Below, one piece after another: positions 8,819-18,985 of a DNA stretch of 64,000 bases. Each line of letters opens with the position of its first letter. Position 1 is the first letter of the stretch. The DNA is taken from NCBI GenBank assembly GCA_031278215.1, contig JAITKV010000049.1, positions 17,365-81,364 of the forward strand, in the 5' to 3' direction. The DNA comes from Spirochaetaceae bacterium. Its GTDB lineage: Bacteria > Spirochaetota > Spirochaetia > Treponematales > Breznakiellaceae. The notes beneath the pieces are model-generated. The model saw only the letters and a list, made by a program, of their open reading frames with translations, made no database searches and was not told where the DNA came from. A program made the translations under genes and the position numbers.

Positions 8819-9767
8819 CCGGAATAAAATCCGGAAACAAGCCCCGGCATCTCCCCCTTCACCGGGGAAGAAAGCCGACAGGATCGGGATAAAACTCCTG
8901 GCCCTGCTCTTTTGCGCGGCGGGGATCATTGCCGCCCCGGGCCTGCCCCGGTCCTGGCCCCTGGATCCCCCGGCGTTGACGGCCCTTTCTGCGGTTTTGG
9001 CCGCGGCGGTACTTTTTATCCCGTCGATCCGCAAGCTCGACGAATGGGACCGGGCCATCGTACTCCGGCTTGGCCGGTTCCACAAGGTAAAAGGACCGGG
9101 GCTCTTCTTCCTCGTTCCCTTGGCGGACCGGATCGTCCAAACCGTGGACCTCCGGATCCGGGTAACGGACTTTTCCGCCCAGGAAACCCTAACCCGGGAT
9201 TCCGTTACCGTTACCGTGGACGCCCTCTGTTTCTGGCTGGTCTGGGATCCGGAAAAGGCTATCCTCGAGGTGGAGCAGTACCAGGAGGCCGTGGTGCTTT
9301 CCGCGAAGACCGCCCTGCGGAACGCCGTAAGCAGCCACGATCTTTCCGTCTTTCTGGAACACGGGGAACTTATCCAAAAGCAGATTCAGGAAGAGGTAGA
9401 CCGCAAAACCACCGAATGGGGCATTACCATCCAGCACATTGAAATCACCGACATCCAGATCCCCGGGGGGCTCCAGGACTCCCTTTCCCGGCTGGCCCAA
9501 GCGGAACGGGAAAAGAAGGGCCGCATACTCCTGGCCGAGGCGGAAATTGAAATCGCCAAAAAGCTGGAAGAAGCGATCGGTATCTACGAAAAAAACGAGC
9601 CGGCCATGAGGCTTAAGATCCTTTCGATATTAAACGAGGGCCTTAAGGCGGGAAACTCCATGATGCTGGTCCCCAATTCCATTACCGAGGAACTGAAGGC
9701 AAAGGACATCTTCGGCCTGGAAGCGCTGGCGGAACTGCGGAAAAAGAAAAGCGAAGACCCCCGGTAG
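8796..9767 (+). CDS. Slipin / stomatin-like SPFH-domain membrane protein
   Basis: 323 aa. Two N-terminal hydrophobic segments (about 30-50 and 56-76) lead into an SPFH domain (about 83-250) with the slipin-type opening (RKLDEWDRAIVLRLGRFHKVKGPGLFFLVPLAD) and DLRIRVTDFSAQETLTRDSVTV, then a coiled-coil region rich in Glu, Lys and Ala (AQAEREKKGRILLAEAEIEIAKK). SPFH proteins form oligomeric scaffolds in the membrane and often work with NfeD-type proteases; none is adjacent. A strong AGGAGG Shine-Dalgarno inside the regulator's 3' end supports ATG 8796. Confidence 0.88.
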   Translation: MDLIRRNSRNKIRKQAPASPPSPGKKADRIGIKLLALLFCAAGIIAAPGLPRSWPLDPPALTALSAVLAAAVLFIPSIRKLDEWDRAIVLRLGRFHKVKGPGLFFLVPLADRIVQTVDLRIRVTDFSAQETLTRDSVTVTVDALCFWLVWDPEKAILEVEQYQEAVVLSAKTALRNAVSSHDLSVFLEHGELIQKQIQEEVDRKTTEWGITIQHIEITDIQIPGGLQDSLSRLAQAEREKKGRILLAEAEIEIAKKLEEAIGIYEKNEPAMRLKILSILNEGLKAGNSMMLVPNSITEELKAKDIFGLEALAELRKKKSEDPR

Positions 9768-9817
9768 GGCCCGGCGTGCATATCCTTCCGCCCCGGCCCC
9801 CGGTCAACGGGCGGCCA

Positions 9818-9846
9818 TTGCTTAAATGCCGGCAATGCGCTATGCT
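9818..9846 (+). promoter_or_regulatory. Promoter of nifJ
   Basis: TTGCTT (9818-9823), 17-bp spacer, TATGCT (9841-9846). Start is expected near 9853, giving a leader of about 23 nt that contains the AGAGGAAA Shine-Dalgarno. Confidence 0.5.
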
Positions 9847-9875
9847 GTAAACATCCTAGTAAACAGAGGAAAATA

Positions 9876-12800
9876 ATGTCAGACAAAAAAATGGTTATGA
9901 TCGACGGGAATACCGCCGCCGCGTATGTGGCCCATGCTCTTAGTGAAGTAATCGCCATATATCCGATCACGCCCTCCAGTCCCATGGGGGAAGTTTCAGA
10001 CGAATTTTCCGCCCAGGGCAGAAAGAACCTTTGGGGAACCGTTCCAGAGGTGGTAGAAATGCAGTCCGAAGCAGGGGCCGCCGGGGCCGTGCACGGCGCC
10101 CTTACCACCGGGGCCCTGTCCACAACTTTTACCGCCTCCCAGGGGCTTTTGCTTATGATTCCCAATATGTATAAAATTGCCGGGGAGCTTACTTCCACGG
10201 TATTCCATATTGCCGCCCGGGCCCTGGCCACCAGTTCCCTTTCGATTTTTGGGGATCACCAGGATGTAATGGCGTGCCGTCAGACCGGCTGGGCCATGCT
10301 TGCCAGTAACAGCGTGCAAGAGGTAATGGACCTGGCGGTGATCGCCCACGCTTCTACCCTTCGCTCCCGGATACCCTTTCTCCATTTTTTTGACGGCTTT
10401 CGCACCAGTCACGAGCTTCAAAAGATCGAAGAAATTTCTTACGAAATTATGAAGCAGATGATCGACGATACCCTGGTTAGGGCCCACCGGGAACGGGGGC
10501 TTAGCCCGGAAAAACCCCTGATCCGGGGAACCGCCCAGAATCCCGATACCTATTTCCAGGGCCGGGAGGGGGTAAACAAGTATTATGACGCCGTTTCCGG
10601 CCTGGTTCAGGCAGAAATGGATAAATTTGCCAAACTTACCGGCCGGCAATACCGGCTCTTTGATTATTTTGGTTCCAAAGATGCGGAAAAGGTGATCGTC
10701 ATCATGGGATCCGGGGCGGAAACCTGCGAAGAGACCGTGGAGTACTTGGAAAAAACCGGTGAAAAAGTGGGGGTCCTTAAGGTTAGGCTTTTCCGGCCCT
10801 TTGACGCCGCCGCCTTTGTAAAGGCCCTGCCCGCGACGGTTAAGGCTATAGCGGTCCTGGACCGGACCAAAGATCCCGGCGCCCTGGGGGAGCCCCTGTA
10901 CGAAGATATCCGGACCGCCCTGGGCGAAACCATGGCCGCCGGCGCCGCCCCCTTTACGGATTATCCCCTGGTGCTGGGGGGGCGCTATGGTCTTGGATCA
11001 AAGGAATTTACCCCCGCGATGGTTAAGGCGGTTTTCGAGAACCTTACGGGAAAGAAGATTGCCCGCTTTATGGTGGGGATTACGGACGATATACAGGGGA
11101 AAAGCCTGGCTTATGACGACTCCTTTGTTATTCCGGAAGAGCACATGAACGAGGCGATGTTCTACGGTCTTGGTTCGGACGGCACCGTGGGGGCCAATAA
11201 AAACTCCATTAAAATCATCGGGGACGCCAAGCCGGAACTTAATGCCCAGGCGTATTTTTCCTACGACTCCAAAAAGTCCGGCGGATTTACCGTTTCCCAT
11301 CTGCGGTTCGGAAAAAAGGCAATCCGCCGGCCCTACCTTATTACCAAGGCGGACTTTCTGGCCTGTCATAAGTTTTCGTACATGGAAACCTTTGATATGC
11401 TGGCCAATATCAAGGAGGGGGGCACCTTTCTTCTTAACAGCCCCTTTAGGGCCGCCGAAGTATGGAAGGAAATTCCCCTGGAAGCCCAAAAGCGGATTAT
11501 CGACAAGAAGATCCGGTTCTTTGTCATCGACGCGGCGGAGATAGCCCGGAGCAGCGGCATGGGCAGCCGGATCAACACGGTTATGCAGGCCGCCTATTTT
11601 AAAATCTCCGGGGTCCTTCCCCAGGACGAAGCGGTTAAGTACATGAAGAAATTCATCGAAAAGTCTTACGGAAAAAAGGGCGCCGACGTGGTGGAAAAAA
11701 ACTTCAAAACCGTGGATGCCGCGCTGAACGCCGTGGAAGAAGTAAAGTACCCCTCCTCTCCCGAAGGGGATCTGCACATGAAGAAACCCTTTGGGGGCGC
11801 GAAGGACAGTTGGATCCGGGAAGTGCTGGGAACCATGTCTATCCAGGAAGGGGACAAGCTTCCGGTGTCGAAGATCCCCGCGGACGGAACCTTTCCTACC
11901 GCGACCACCCAGTACGAAAAGCGGGCCGTGGCGGAACGGGTGCCCAGCTGGGATCCCGGGGTCTGCATCCAGTGCGGCCGGTGTTCCGCGGTATGTTCCC
12001 ATGCGTGCATCAGGATGAAGTACCTAAACGCCGATGAAGCGGCCCGGGCGCCCAAGGGCTTTAAGACCGCGGAGATTAAACCAAAACCGGTAGAGAATAA
12101 GAAAGTAAGCCTTATCATCGCCGCGGAGGATTGTATGGACTGCGGGCTTTGTATCGCCAACTGTCCGGTGTCCAAGGATTCTTCCAAACCCTGCGCCCTT
12201 TCCCTGGTATCCTACGCGGATGACCCGGTTTACCATGCGGAACAGGCGGAGGCCTGGGATTATTTTCAGTCCCTGCCCGAAGTCCCCGCGGCGGAGCTTA
12301 ACCTGGGTTCCTTTAAAGGACTGGCCTTTAAGCGGCCCCTCTTTGAATTTTCCGGGGCCTGCGGGGGCTGCGGCGAAACTCCCTACATAAAGCTAATTTC
12401 CCAGCTCTTTGGCGACCGGATTATCATAGCCAATGCCACGGGTTGTTCTTCCATTTACGGCGGCAACCTGCCCACCACCCCCTACGCCCAGCGGGCCGAC
12501 GGCCGGGGGCCGGTGTGGTCCAACAGCCTGTTTGAGGACGCGGCGGAATTTGGCCTTGGCATGCGGCTGACCAGCGACAAACTGGCAATCCATGTCCGGG
12601 AAGTGGCGGCCCAGGCAAAAAATGAGGGTATCGCGGCGGCGCTTATCGATAAGCTTCTGTCCAATACCCAGGCCGACGACGCGGCCATAGAAGAACAGCG
12701 AAAGAATGTGGAGGAACTTAAGGGGACCCTAAAGAGCCAGGGAAGCCCCCTGGCCCAGATGCTCCTTTCTTTGGCGGATCATTTTATTAAACGGTCGGTG

Positions 12801-13439
12801 TGGATTCTTGGCGGCGACGGCTGGGGTTACGACATCGGCTACGGGGGGCTGGATCATGTCATTGCCTCGGGAAGGGATGTGAATATCCTTTGTATGGATA
12901 CGGAGGTGTACTCCAATACCGGGGGCCAGATGAGCAAGGCCACCCCCATAGGGGCCATCGCCAAGTTTGCCGCCGCGGGCAAGGAGATCACCAAAAAAGA
13001 TCTGGGCGCCATGGGGATAAGCTACGGCTATGTGTATGTGGCCAAGATAGCCATGGGGGCCGATATTAACCAAACCATTAAAGCCGTCCGGGAAGCGGAA
13101 GCCTACGCGGGGCCCTCCCTTATTATTGCCTACAGCCATTGTATTAACCACGGCATTAACATGGCCCAGGGTATGGAACAGCAAAAGGCGGTGGTGGGCT
13201 GCGGCCTGTGGCCCCTTTACCGCTACGATCCCCGGCTTAAGGATCAGGGGAAGAACCCCTTCCTGCTTGATTCCCGGGAACCCTCCGTGGATCTGGAAGA
13301 CTTTATGTACAAGGAAGTGCGCTTTAAGAGCCTTAAAGCCGCCAGCCCTGACCGGGCCGACGCCCTTTTGGCCAAAGCCAAGGCCCAGGCGGAACGGCTC
13401 TATAAGGAGTACAAGTACTTAGCCGAACGGCCCTTCTAG
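9876..13439 (+). CDS. nifJ: Pyruvate:ferredoxin (flavodoxin) oxidoreductase
   Basis: Single-chain 1187-aa PFOR, normal for the family. It oxidises pyruvate with CoA to acetyl-CoA and CO2, reducing ferredoxin or flavodoxin, the key step of anaerobic sugar fermentation. Domains in order: pyrimidine-binding and substrate domains (YPITPSSPMGE near the start), domain III, an insert with two [4Fe-4S] sites (CIQCGRCSAVC about 697-707, CMDCGLCIANCP about 753-764), CGGCG holding a third-cluster pair, and the TPP domain (GGDGWGYDIGYGGLDH near 979, then NTGGQMSKATP). The first ferredoxin motif ends in CS where most have CP. All ligands are present. Own promoter and AGAGG Shine-Dalgarno. Confidence 0.97.
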   Translation: MSDKKMVMIDGNTAAAYVAHALSEVIAIYPITPSSPMGEVSDEFSAQGRKNLWGTVPEVVEMQSEAGAAGAVHGALTTGALSTTFTASQGLLLMIPNMYKIAGELTSTVFHIAARALATSSLSIFGDHQDVMACRQTGWAMLASNSVQEVMDLAVIAHASTLRSRIPFLHFFDGFRTSHELQKIEEISYEIMKQMIDDTLVRAHRERGLSPEKPLIRGTAQNPDTYFQGREGVNKYYDAVSGLVQAEMDKFAKLTGRQYRLFDYFGSKDAEKVIVIMGSGAETCEETVEYLEKTGEKVGVLKVRLFRPFDAAAFVKALPATVKAIAVLDRTKDPGALGEPLYEDIRTALGETMAAGAAPFTDYPLVLGGRYGLGSKEFTPAMVKAVFENLTGKKIARFMVGITDDIQGKSLAYDDSFVIPEEHMNEAMFYGLGSDGTVGANKNSIKIIGDAKPELNAQAYFSYDSKKSGGFTVSHLRFGKKAIRRPYLITKADFLACHKFSYMETFDMLANIKEGGTFLLNSPFRAAEVWKEIPLEAQKRIIDKKIRFFVIDAAEIARSSGMGSRINTVMQAAYFKISGVLPQDEAVKYMKKFIEKSYGKKGADVVEKNFKTVDAALNAVEEVKYPSSPEGDLHMKKPFGGAKDSWIREVLGTMSIQEGDKLPVSKIPADGTFPTATTQYEKRAVAERVPSWDPGVCIQCGRCSAVCSHACIRMKYLNADEAARAPKGFKTAEIKPKPVENKKVSLIIAAEDCMDCGLCIANCPVSKDSSKPCALSLVSYADDPVYHAEQAEAWDYFQSLPEVPAAELNLGSFKGLAFKRPLFEFSGACGGCGETPYIKLISQLFGDRIIIANATGCSSIYGGNLPTTPYAQRADGRGPVWSNSLFEDAAEFGLGMRLTSDKLAIHVREVAAQAKNEGIAAALIDKLLSNTQADDAAIEEQRKNVEELKGTLKSQGSPLAQMLLSLADHFIKRSVWILGGDGWGYDIGYGGLDHVIASGRDVNILCMDTEVYSNTGGQMSKATPIGAIAKFAAAGKEITKKDLGAMGISYGYVYVAKIAMGADINQTIKAVREAEAYAGPSLIIAYSHCINHGINMAQGMEQQKAVVGCGLWPLYRYDPRLKDQGKNPFLLDSREPSVDLEDFMYKEVRFKSLKAASPDRADALLAKAKAQAERLYKEYKYLAERPF

Positions 13440-13457
13440 CAGCCTGTGGCGCTAAAG

Positions 13458-13519
13458 CGGCCTAGGTCGCTTTGGCGGCCTAGACCGCTTTGGCGGCCTA
13501 GACCGCTTTGGCGGTCTGG
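13458..13519. repeat. 18-bp tandem repeat forming hairpins after nifJ
   Basis: Three units of CGGCCTAGACCGCTTTGG (first with two changes) plus a partial fourth. The arms are self-complementary; GACCGC-TTTG-GCGGTC at 13501-13516 is a perfect six-bp hairpin. It starts about 18 bases after the nifJ stop and probably ends or stabilises that transcript. Confidence 0.7.
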
Positions 13520-13545
13520 TGCGGAATTCCGGGCGCTTCGTGTAC

Positions 13546-13573
13546 TTGTAAAAATTCCGGGAACTGCTATACT
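13546..13573 (+). promoter_or_regulatory. Promoter of the glycosyltransferase gene, leaderless arrangement
   Basis: TTGTAA (13546-13551), 16-bp spacer, TATACT (13568-13573), then seven bases to ATG 13581; no Shine-Dalgarno. Confidence 0.6.
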
Positions 13574-13580
13574 TGAGTTT

Positions 13581-14858
13581 ATGTACCTAACCCGATCTTC
13601 TAAAATTTGCAGAGTTGGTTTTGTTTCCACCCGTTTCCAGGGAGCCGACGGGGTCTCCATGGAAACCCGCAAATGGCAGCAGGTTTTAGAAAGAATGGGA
13701 TACGACTGTTATTTTTTTTCCGGCCTTTCGGACTGGAAGCCGGACGGTTCCATGGTGGTGGATGAAGCTTTTTTTAACCATCCCCTGATCAAGGATATCC
13801 AGGATCGGTGTTTTGGAAGCAGGGTCCGGTCCGAGAGCCTTACCGGGGAAATCCAGGCGGTGCGCTTCCAGCTTAAACGGGCCCTGTATGAATTTGTAGA
13901 AACCTTTGGCATAGACCTCATCATTGCCGAAAATGCCCTGACCATACCCATGCATATACCACTGGGCCTGGCCATAACGGAATTGATTGCGGAAACAGGA
14001 ATACCGGTCCTGGCCCATCACCACGACTTTGCCTGGGAACGGCAGCGGTTTGCCGTTAACTGCGTGGAAGATTATCTGTCCATGTCCTTTCCCCCCCGGC
14101 TGCATACCATTAACCATGTGGTAATTAACTCCGAGGCCCGGCAGAAACTTTCGTTCCGCTGCGGCCTTGCTTCTACAATTATTCCCAATGTGTTTGACTT
14201 TGATACGGAACCCCCGGTGTTGGATGATTACGGCCGGGGCCTCCGCGGGGATTTGGGAATCGCCGATGACGAGGTCCTGCTTCTTCAGCCCACCAGGATG
14301 ATTGCCCGCAAGGGCATTGAGCACGCCATCGAGCTGGCAAGCCGGCTTAGGGACAAGGGGGTTAAGCTTCTTATCAGCCATCAGGAACGGGATGAGGGAT
14401 CCGAGTATTTTCAGCGTACCATGGATTATGCGGAACTTTTAGGGGTGGACGTGATCGTCCGGCCCGACATTATCGGCGCCGAACGGGGGATCTCCGAAAC
14501 GGGACAAAAAAAATACAGCCTTTGGGACTGTTACCTTAATGCGGATTTTGTAAGTTACCCCTCAAGCTACGAAGGATTCGGCAATGCGTTTTTGGAGGCC
14601 CTGTGGTTCAGAAAGCCTATCCTGGTAAACCGGTACTCGATTTTCCAACAGGACATTGAACCCCTGGACTTTGATGTGGTAGTTATGGACAACTACATTA
14701 CCCCCGAGACGGTGGATACGGTAAGCGCCATTCTGGAAAACCCCGGAGCCGCAGAGGTAATGACCGCCAGGAATTTTGAAATTGGCAAACGATTCTTTTC
14801 GTACAAACTTTTAGAACAGCGGCTTCATCAGTGTTTTATGAATTATGGCCAACTGTAA
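13581..14858 (+). CDS. Glycosyltransferase, GT-B fold (family 4-like)
   Basis: 425 aa. N-terminal half: GFVSTRFQGADGVSMETRKW (the glycine-rich acceptor loop of GT-B enzymes). C-terminal half: QPTRMIARKGIEHAIELA, and the donor-binding YPSSYEGFGNAFLEALWFRKP with the EX7E pair of GT4 transferases. Sugar donor and acceptor are unknown; no polysaccharide genes are adjacent. ATG 13581 is chosen because homology starts there and the -10 box lies just upstream; the open frame back to 13446 runs through the 18-bp repeats and codes a spurious basic peptide. Confidence 0.8.
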   Translation: MYLTRSSKICRVGFVSTRFQGADGVSMETRKWQQVLERMGYDCYFFSGLSDWKPDGSMVVDEAFFNHPLIKDIQDRCFGSRVRSESLTGEIQAVRFQLKRALYEFVETFGIDLIIAENALTIPMHIPLGLAITELIAETGIPVLAHHHDFAWERQRFAVNCVEDYLSMSFPPRLHTINHVVINSEARQKLSFRCGLASTIIPNVFDFDTEPPVLDDYGRGLRGDLGIADDEVLLLQPTRMIARKGIEHAIELASRLRDKGVKLLISHQERDEGSEYFQRTMDYAELLGVDVIVRPDIIGAERGISETGQKKYSLWDCYLNADFVSYPSSYEGFGNAFLEALWFRKPILVNRYSIFQQDIEPLDFDVVVMDNYITPETVDTVSAILENPGAAEVMTARNFEIGKRFFSYKLLEQRLHQCFMNYGQL

Positions 14859-14889
14859 ACGAGGGTAAGATAAAAAACAGGAAGGAGCG

Positions 14890-16065
14890 ATGATAAAGGT
14901 TTTTACCGCCCATACAAATGAAATTGATGATGAAGAAAAAGCCCTGGGGGAAATTTTAGAGCAGTTGGACCCTTCGCGGCTGCTTCGCCATTCATTGGGC
15001 CTGTTGTACTATCATCCCGATTTTTCCGGAACCGGGATTATGAAAAAACTTTACGAGCGTTTAAAATTTCCCGTGGTGGGGGGAACCACTTCGATCTCCA
15101 CCGTTCCGGGGGTTACGGCGTTTATTAACCTAACCATTACGGTTCTTACCAGCGAGGACTGCGCCTTTACCGCCGTTGCCAGTGAACCCCTGGGGGAAGA
15201 TCCCTTCCAGCCCCTGGAAAAGATCTGTAAAACTATCCTCCGCGAAAACCCCGAAGGCATGGACAGGCCCGAAATGTTTTACATTGTTACCCCCTATTTA
15301 AAGACCATTCCAGGGGATGAGTATATCGCGGCCCTGGACGCCACCAGCGGCGGGGTTCCGATTTTTGGCCTAAGCGTGTTTACCGACGATGTGGAAAGCC
15401 GAAATATTAGAACCTATTTTAACGGCCAGGAATATGCCGATGTTTTTATCCTGGCGGCTTTTTGGGGAAACCTCAAACCCCGGTTTTTTCGTTCCACTAT
15501 TCCGGAAGAACGGATGCTCAGCTACCGGGCGGTTATTACGGATTCCTACAAAAACCGGGTTAGAAGGATCAACGGCATCCCCGCGTTACAGTACCTGGAA
15601 ACCACCGGTCTATCCAGGGACGGCAAATTACTGGGTATCTCATCTTTCCCCATTGTCCTCCATTCCGGGGATAATTCCCGGCTGATTAGGACTATTTACA
15701 GGGCCGAAGAAGGGGAATTGTTATGCAGCGGCGCCATGCCTATCCACGCGTCCTTGGGAATTTCCTTTTGCGACAGGGACTTTGTTATAATCTCCGCGGC
15801 AAAAACCGCGAAGGAAACCATAGAGTGCCTGGCCGCCGCTCCCGAAGCTCCCGGCAGTATTGCCCTGGCTGTTTCCTGCGCCGCCCGGGGCTGGACCCTG
15901 GGGACCGAGTTTTTTTCCGAAATCCGGGAATTGACCGCGCAGTTTAAAGATAATTTGCCCTACCAGTTTGTCTACTCCGTCGGGGAATTCTGCCCTGTGC
16001 CGGATAAAAATCAAAGGTGCGGTAATTACTTTCTTAATTATTCCCTGTGCATTTGTATTCTATGA
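14890..16065 (+). CDS. FIST-domain sensor protein
   Basis: 391 aa cytosolic protein with a FIST N-terminal domain (about 1-215; [21 protein letters not shown]) and FIST_C domain (about 225-370; [24 protein letters not shown]). FIST domains are thought to bind small ligands, possibly amino acids, and commonly accompany kinases, chemoreceptors or diguanylate enzymes. The stop overlaps the start of the next gene by four bases (ATGA), so it is translationally coupled to the hybrid kinase and is probably its input module. AGGAAGGAG precedes ATG 14890. It lies 31 bp after the glycosyltransferase and may share its transcript. Confidence 0.85.
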   Translation: MIKVFTAHTNEIDDEEKALGEILEQLDPSRLLRHSLGLLYYHPDFSGTGIMKKLYERLKFPVVGGTTSISTVPGVTAFINLTITVLTSEDCAFTAVASEPLGEDPFQPLEKICKTILRENPEGMDRPEMFYIVTPYLKTIPGDEYIAALDATSGGVPIFGLSVFTDDVESRNIRTYFNGQEYADVFILAAFWGNLKPRFFRSTIPEERMLSYRAVITDSYKNRVRRINGIPALQYLETTGLSRDGKLLGISSFPIVLHSGDNSRLIRTIYRAEEGELLCSGAMPIHASLGISFCDRDFVIISAAKTAKETIECLAAAPEAPGSIALAVSCAARGWTLGTEFFSEIRELTAQFKDNLPYQFVYSVGEFCPVPDKNQRCGNYFLNYSLCICIL

Positions 16066-18503
16066 GCGAAGAAAAAGAGCCGGCAAAGCTGGAATTAAAA
16101 ATACGGGAACTGGAACGAAAGCTGCAGGCCCTTTCTAATAATGCGATACTTTCGGAACGGGCTTTCCAGGCTCAGCTTCGCTTCTTGAACGTTTTGCATA
16201 GCGAAAAGGTCCGGCAGGAACGGTTTCTTTATATGCTGCTGGAAAACAACATCAACATTATTCTGCTTCTGGACAAAGATAAGTGCATAAATTACTGTAC
16301 CGTGGCGCTGCTGGACAAATTCAATATCCCCCATTTTGACATGATCCGGAATAAGCCCCTGATTGGGGTAATTAAACAATACGGGGGCGCGGCAAACTTT
16401 TCGCGGCTCCTGCGGATCATGGGGGAGTACAAAGATACCCGGGAGCCGGCGGGAATAGAATTGCCGCTGCAAATCCCCTCCCAGAACGAGGTGCGGAATT
16501 ACACCATCCAGATTATCCCCGCCATCGAAGGGGCCAGTTTGGAAGGGTATACAATCCTGGCCTATGACACCACCGAAATTATCCGGGCCAAAGAAATGGC
16601 CGAAAAGGCCAACAGCGCAAAAAGCCGTTTTCTTGCCACCATGAGCCATGAAATCCGCACCCCCCTGAATACGATCATCGGTATAAGCGATCTGGTTCTG
16701 CGGGAACAGGTAAACCCCCGGGTGGCCGAATACCTTATGGATATCAGACAGGCCGGCCATAACCTGCTGACAATTATTAACGATGTCCTGGATTTTTCAA
16801 AAATTGAATCCGGAAATATCCAGGTTGTGGAATTTCCCTATGAATTCAGCTTTCTAATAAACGATATAATAAACGTTATGCGGATCTACATCCATGACAA
16901 GCCGATCCGGATTCTGCTGGAAATAGGTTCTAAAATTCCCCGGGCGCTTTTTGGAGATGAAGTAAAAATCCGGCAGATACTTTTTAATCTAATTAGCAAT
17001 GCCGTTAAATACACCAACTCGGGTTTTGTAAAAATCCGGATTACCGATAAAAGGGATGTGGAGACCCTGGAGCTTCTTATAGAAGTAAGCGACAGCGGTA
17101 TCGGCATCAAGGAGGAAGACATGAACATCCTCTTTGACGCCTTTGTCCGCCTGGACATGAAACGGAACATCGGCATAGAAGGAAGCGGCCTTGGGCTTTC
17201 CATTACCTACGGCTACTGCAAGGCCATGGGGGGGACTATTGCGGTAGAAAGCGAATACCAGCGGGGTTCAACTTTTACGGTTACTATTCCCCAGCATATT
17301 GTGGACCCTAACCCCACGGTAAGCTTCGAGGCAAAGGGTAAAAAAGCCCTTTTTTATTGTCCGGATCCGCTGCTGGCCTCTTCCTTTGGCTGGACCTTGG
17401 AAGATCTGGGCCTGGAGGCGGCTTCGGCGGCAAATGAAGAAGATCTGCTGCTGCAGTTTGAAGGCGGCCAATGGGACTATGTGTTCTTTCCCGGAAAATT
17501 GGCCGGGTTGTTTAGCCGCGGTCTTGCCGCCCATCCGTCGATTGCAACGGTACCGGTTCTGCTGGAAGAACAAGCCCTCTTGTCCGGGGAAAAAGCAGGG
17601 GCCCGGGAATGGAACGGCTTAGCCATAAGCCCCCCCTATTATGCCGGGACCATAGTTAATACCATTCAAGGAAAGCGGGTAAGCCCTACGCTGAACCGGC
17701 AGATCCCCTTTATTTGCCCGGACTTTAGGGTCCTGGTGGTGGACGATCTGGCTATCAACTTAAAAATTACCCAGGGCCTGCTTGCCCCCTACCGGATGCA
17801 GATTACCCTTTGCGGCGACGGCCGGGAAGCCCTGGAACTGGTTCGAAAAAGCAGCTTTGATCTGATCCTGATGGATCACATGATGCCGGGTATGGACGGC
17901 GTTGAAACCACCAGGGAAATCCGGGCCATGGAAGGGGGCAAATACAAGAATGTGCCCATTATAGCCATGACCGCCAATGCGGTGGCGGGGATCCGGGAGC
18001 AATTTTTAGAAATGGGCTTTTCCGACTATTATACCAAACCCCTGGAAATCCACCGGATCAACGCCCTGATGGAAAAATGGACCCCCCGGGGGCTCCGGCA
18101 GCAGATAGAAGAGGAACAGGAAGAGATTCTGAACCTGAAGGTGGAAGGGCTGGACGAATATCAGGGCCTTGCCAATTGCTCAAATTCCAAAGAAGAATAC
18201 CATGCGCTGCTTAAGCTTTACTGCATCGACACGGAAAACCGCCTGCGGATCCTGGGTAAACTGGCGGCGGATCCCGGCCAGGAAGGGGACCCCGCGATCC
18301 CGGGGATTTTGCGGATCCTTAAAAACGCCTCGCGGGTTGTGGGGGCCCCGTCCTTGGCCGCGGCCGCGGAGGGCCTGGAAAGCGCCGCGGGAACAGGAAA
18401 AATCCTCCGGTCCGAGCTGTTCCATTTTATTGGGAACCTGGACGCCTTTAGGGAAACGATTCTGTCCCGGCTGCCCCCGGATGTTTTCCAGGGCCTTACA
18501 TAG
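16062..18503 (+). CDS. Cytosolic hybrid histidine kinase with degenerate Hpt tail
   Basis: 813 aa with no membrane segment. Order: coiled coil (about 5-50), PAS-like region (about 60-175), HisKA with phospho-His 196 in [14 protein letters not shown], HATPase with N box and GSGLGLSI, a degenerate receiver without phospho-Asp (about 425-530), an intact receiver with Asp 605 in [13 protein letters not shown], and a C-terminal Hpt-like helical domain (about 695-805). In that last domain the segment matching HxLKG reads RILKN, so the phosphotransfer histidine is replaced by Arg 751. ATG 16062 is used (ATGA overlap with the FIST gene); ATG 16047 is less likely. Input is probably from the FIST protein. 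Confidence 0.9.
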   Translation: MSEEKEPAKLELKIRELERKLQALSNNAILSERAFQAQLRFLNVLHSEKVRQERFLYMLLENNINIILLLDKDKCINYCTVALLDKFNIPHFDMIRNKPLIGVIKQYGGAANFSRLLRIMGEYKDTREPAGIELPLQIPSQNEVRNYTIQIIPAIEGASLEGYTILAYDTTEIIRAKEMAEKANSAKSRFLATMSHEIRTPLNTIIGISDLVLREQVNPRVAEYLMDIRQAGHNLLTIINDVLDFSKIESGNIQVVEFPYEFSFLINDIINVMRIYIHDKPIRILLEIGSKIPRALFGDEVKIRQILFNLISNAVKYTNSGFVKIRITDKRDVETLELLIEVSDSGIGIKEEDMNILFDAFVRLDMKRNIGIEGSGLGLSITYGYCKAMGGTIAVESEYQRGSTFTVTIPQHIVDPNPTVSFEAKGKKALFYCPDPLLASSFGWTLEDLGLEAASAANEEDLLLQFEGGQWDYVFFPGKLAGLFSRGLAAHPSIATVPVLLEEQALLSGEKAGAREWNGLAISPPYYAGTIVNTIQGKRVSPTLNRQIPFICPDFRVLVVDDLAINLKITQGLLAPYRMQITLCGDGREALELVRKSSFDLILMDHMMPGMDGVETTREIRAMEGGKYKNVPIIAMTANAVAGIREQFLEMGFSDYYTKPLEIHRINALMEKWTPRGLRQQIEEEQEEILNLKVEGLDEYQGLANCSNSKEEYHALLKLYCIDTENRLRILGKLAADPGQEGDPAIPGILRILKNASRVVGAPSLAAAAEGLESAAGTGKILRSELFHFIGNLDAFRETILSRLPPDVFQGLT

Positions 18504-18595
18504 GGGAGCCTCCGGAAACCCCGGCGGGCCGGAGCTTTCGGTTGCGGCCGCCGGACAAATTGCTGTTTCTTTAGCCCGGATGCCTCTGCCATGAC

Positions 18596-18624
18596 TGGAC
18601 GAATAAGACGCCCTCTACTATACT
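18596..18624 (+). promoter_or_regulatory. Promoter of the Hpt / HD-GYP pair
   Basis: TGGACG (18596-18601), 17-bp spacer, TATACT (18619-18624). Start is expected near 18631, followed by GGGGG as Shine-Dalgarno before ATG 18641. Confidence 0.45.
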
Positions 18625-18640
18625 AAGTTATTGGGGGTTT

Positions 18641-18985
18641 ATGATGGCTAAAATTGTCTACGTTGATCAGGAAGACGGGAAAAGGCGGGTCATGGACAAC
18701 AAAAAGCTTTATGCCAGGCTTTTAACCAAATTTAAAGACGAAACCCGGATCGAGCCTATCTTTGCGGCTCTTGATGCGGGAAACTATGAAGAGGCCCAGG
18801 GGCTTGCCCATACGCTTAAGGGGGTAACCGCAAACCTTTCCATTATAGGGCTGCATGCCAAGGTGGTGGAATTGGAAGCCCAAATTAAAGCAAGGTCCGT
18901 AAAGCCCAAGACCGTGAAAGCAGTTAAGACCGTCTTTGCCCAGACTCTGCCGGAACTGGAAAGGGTTATTGAGGAAAATGGCTAG
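18641..18985 (+). CDS. Stand-alone histidine phosphotransfer (Hpt) protein
   Basis: 114 aa, about the size of one Hpt four-helix bundle. The signature HTLKGVTANLSIIGL carries the phospho-acceptor His 57, and the following HAKVVELEAQIK is the usual next helix. It should shuttle phosphate between receiver domains. It lies 137 bp after a hybrid kinase whose own Hpt has lost its histidine and overlaps the REC-HD-GYP gene by eight bases, so I infer that it links kinase receiver to that output protein. GGGGG precedes the ATG pair at 18641/18644. Confidence 0.85.
   Translation: MMAKIVYVDQEDGKRRVMDNKKLYARLLTKFKDETRIEPIFAALDAGNYEEAQGLAHTLKGVTANLSIIGLHAKVVELEAQIKARSVKPKTVKAVKTVFAQTLPELERVIEENG

Noticed and set aside
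8147..9085. N-terminal extension of ParC to a 953-aa protein
   Set aside because: The added residues are antisense to the GntR and slipin genes; ParC homology begins at the GTG near 8146 and a promoter lies at 8161-8190.
13458..13519. CRISPR array
   Set aside because: The 18-bp units are contiguous with no spacers; no array exists near the Cas2-like gene either.
13446..13580. Upstream start of the glycosyltransferase in the 18-bp repeats
   Set aside because: The repeats code a spurious RPRPLW-type peptide and the -10 box lies downstream of it.
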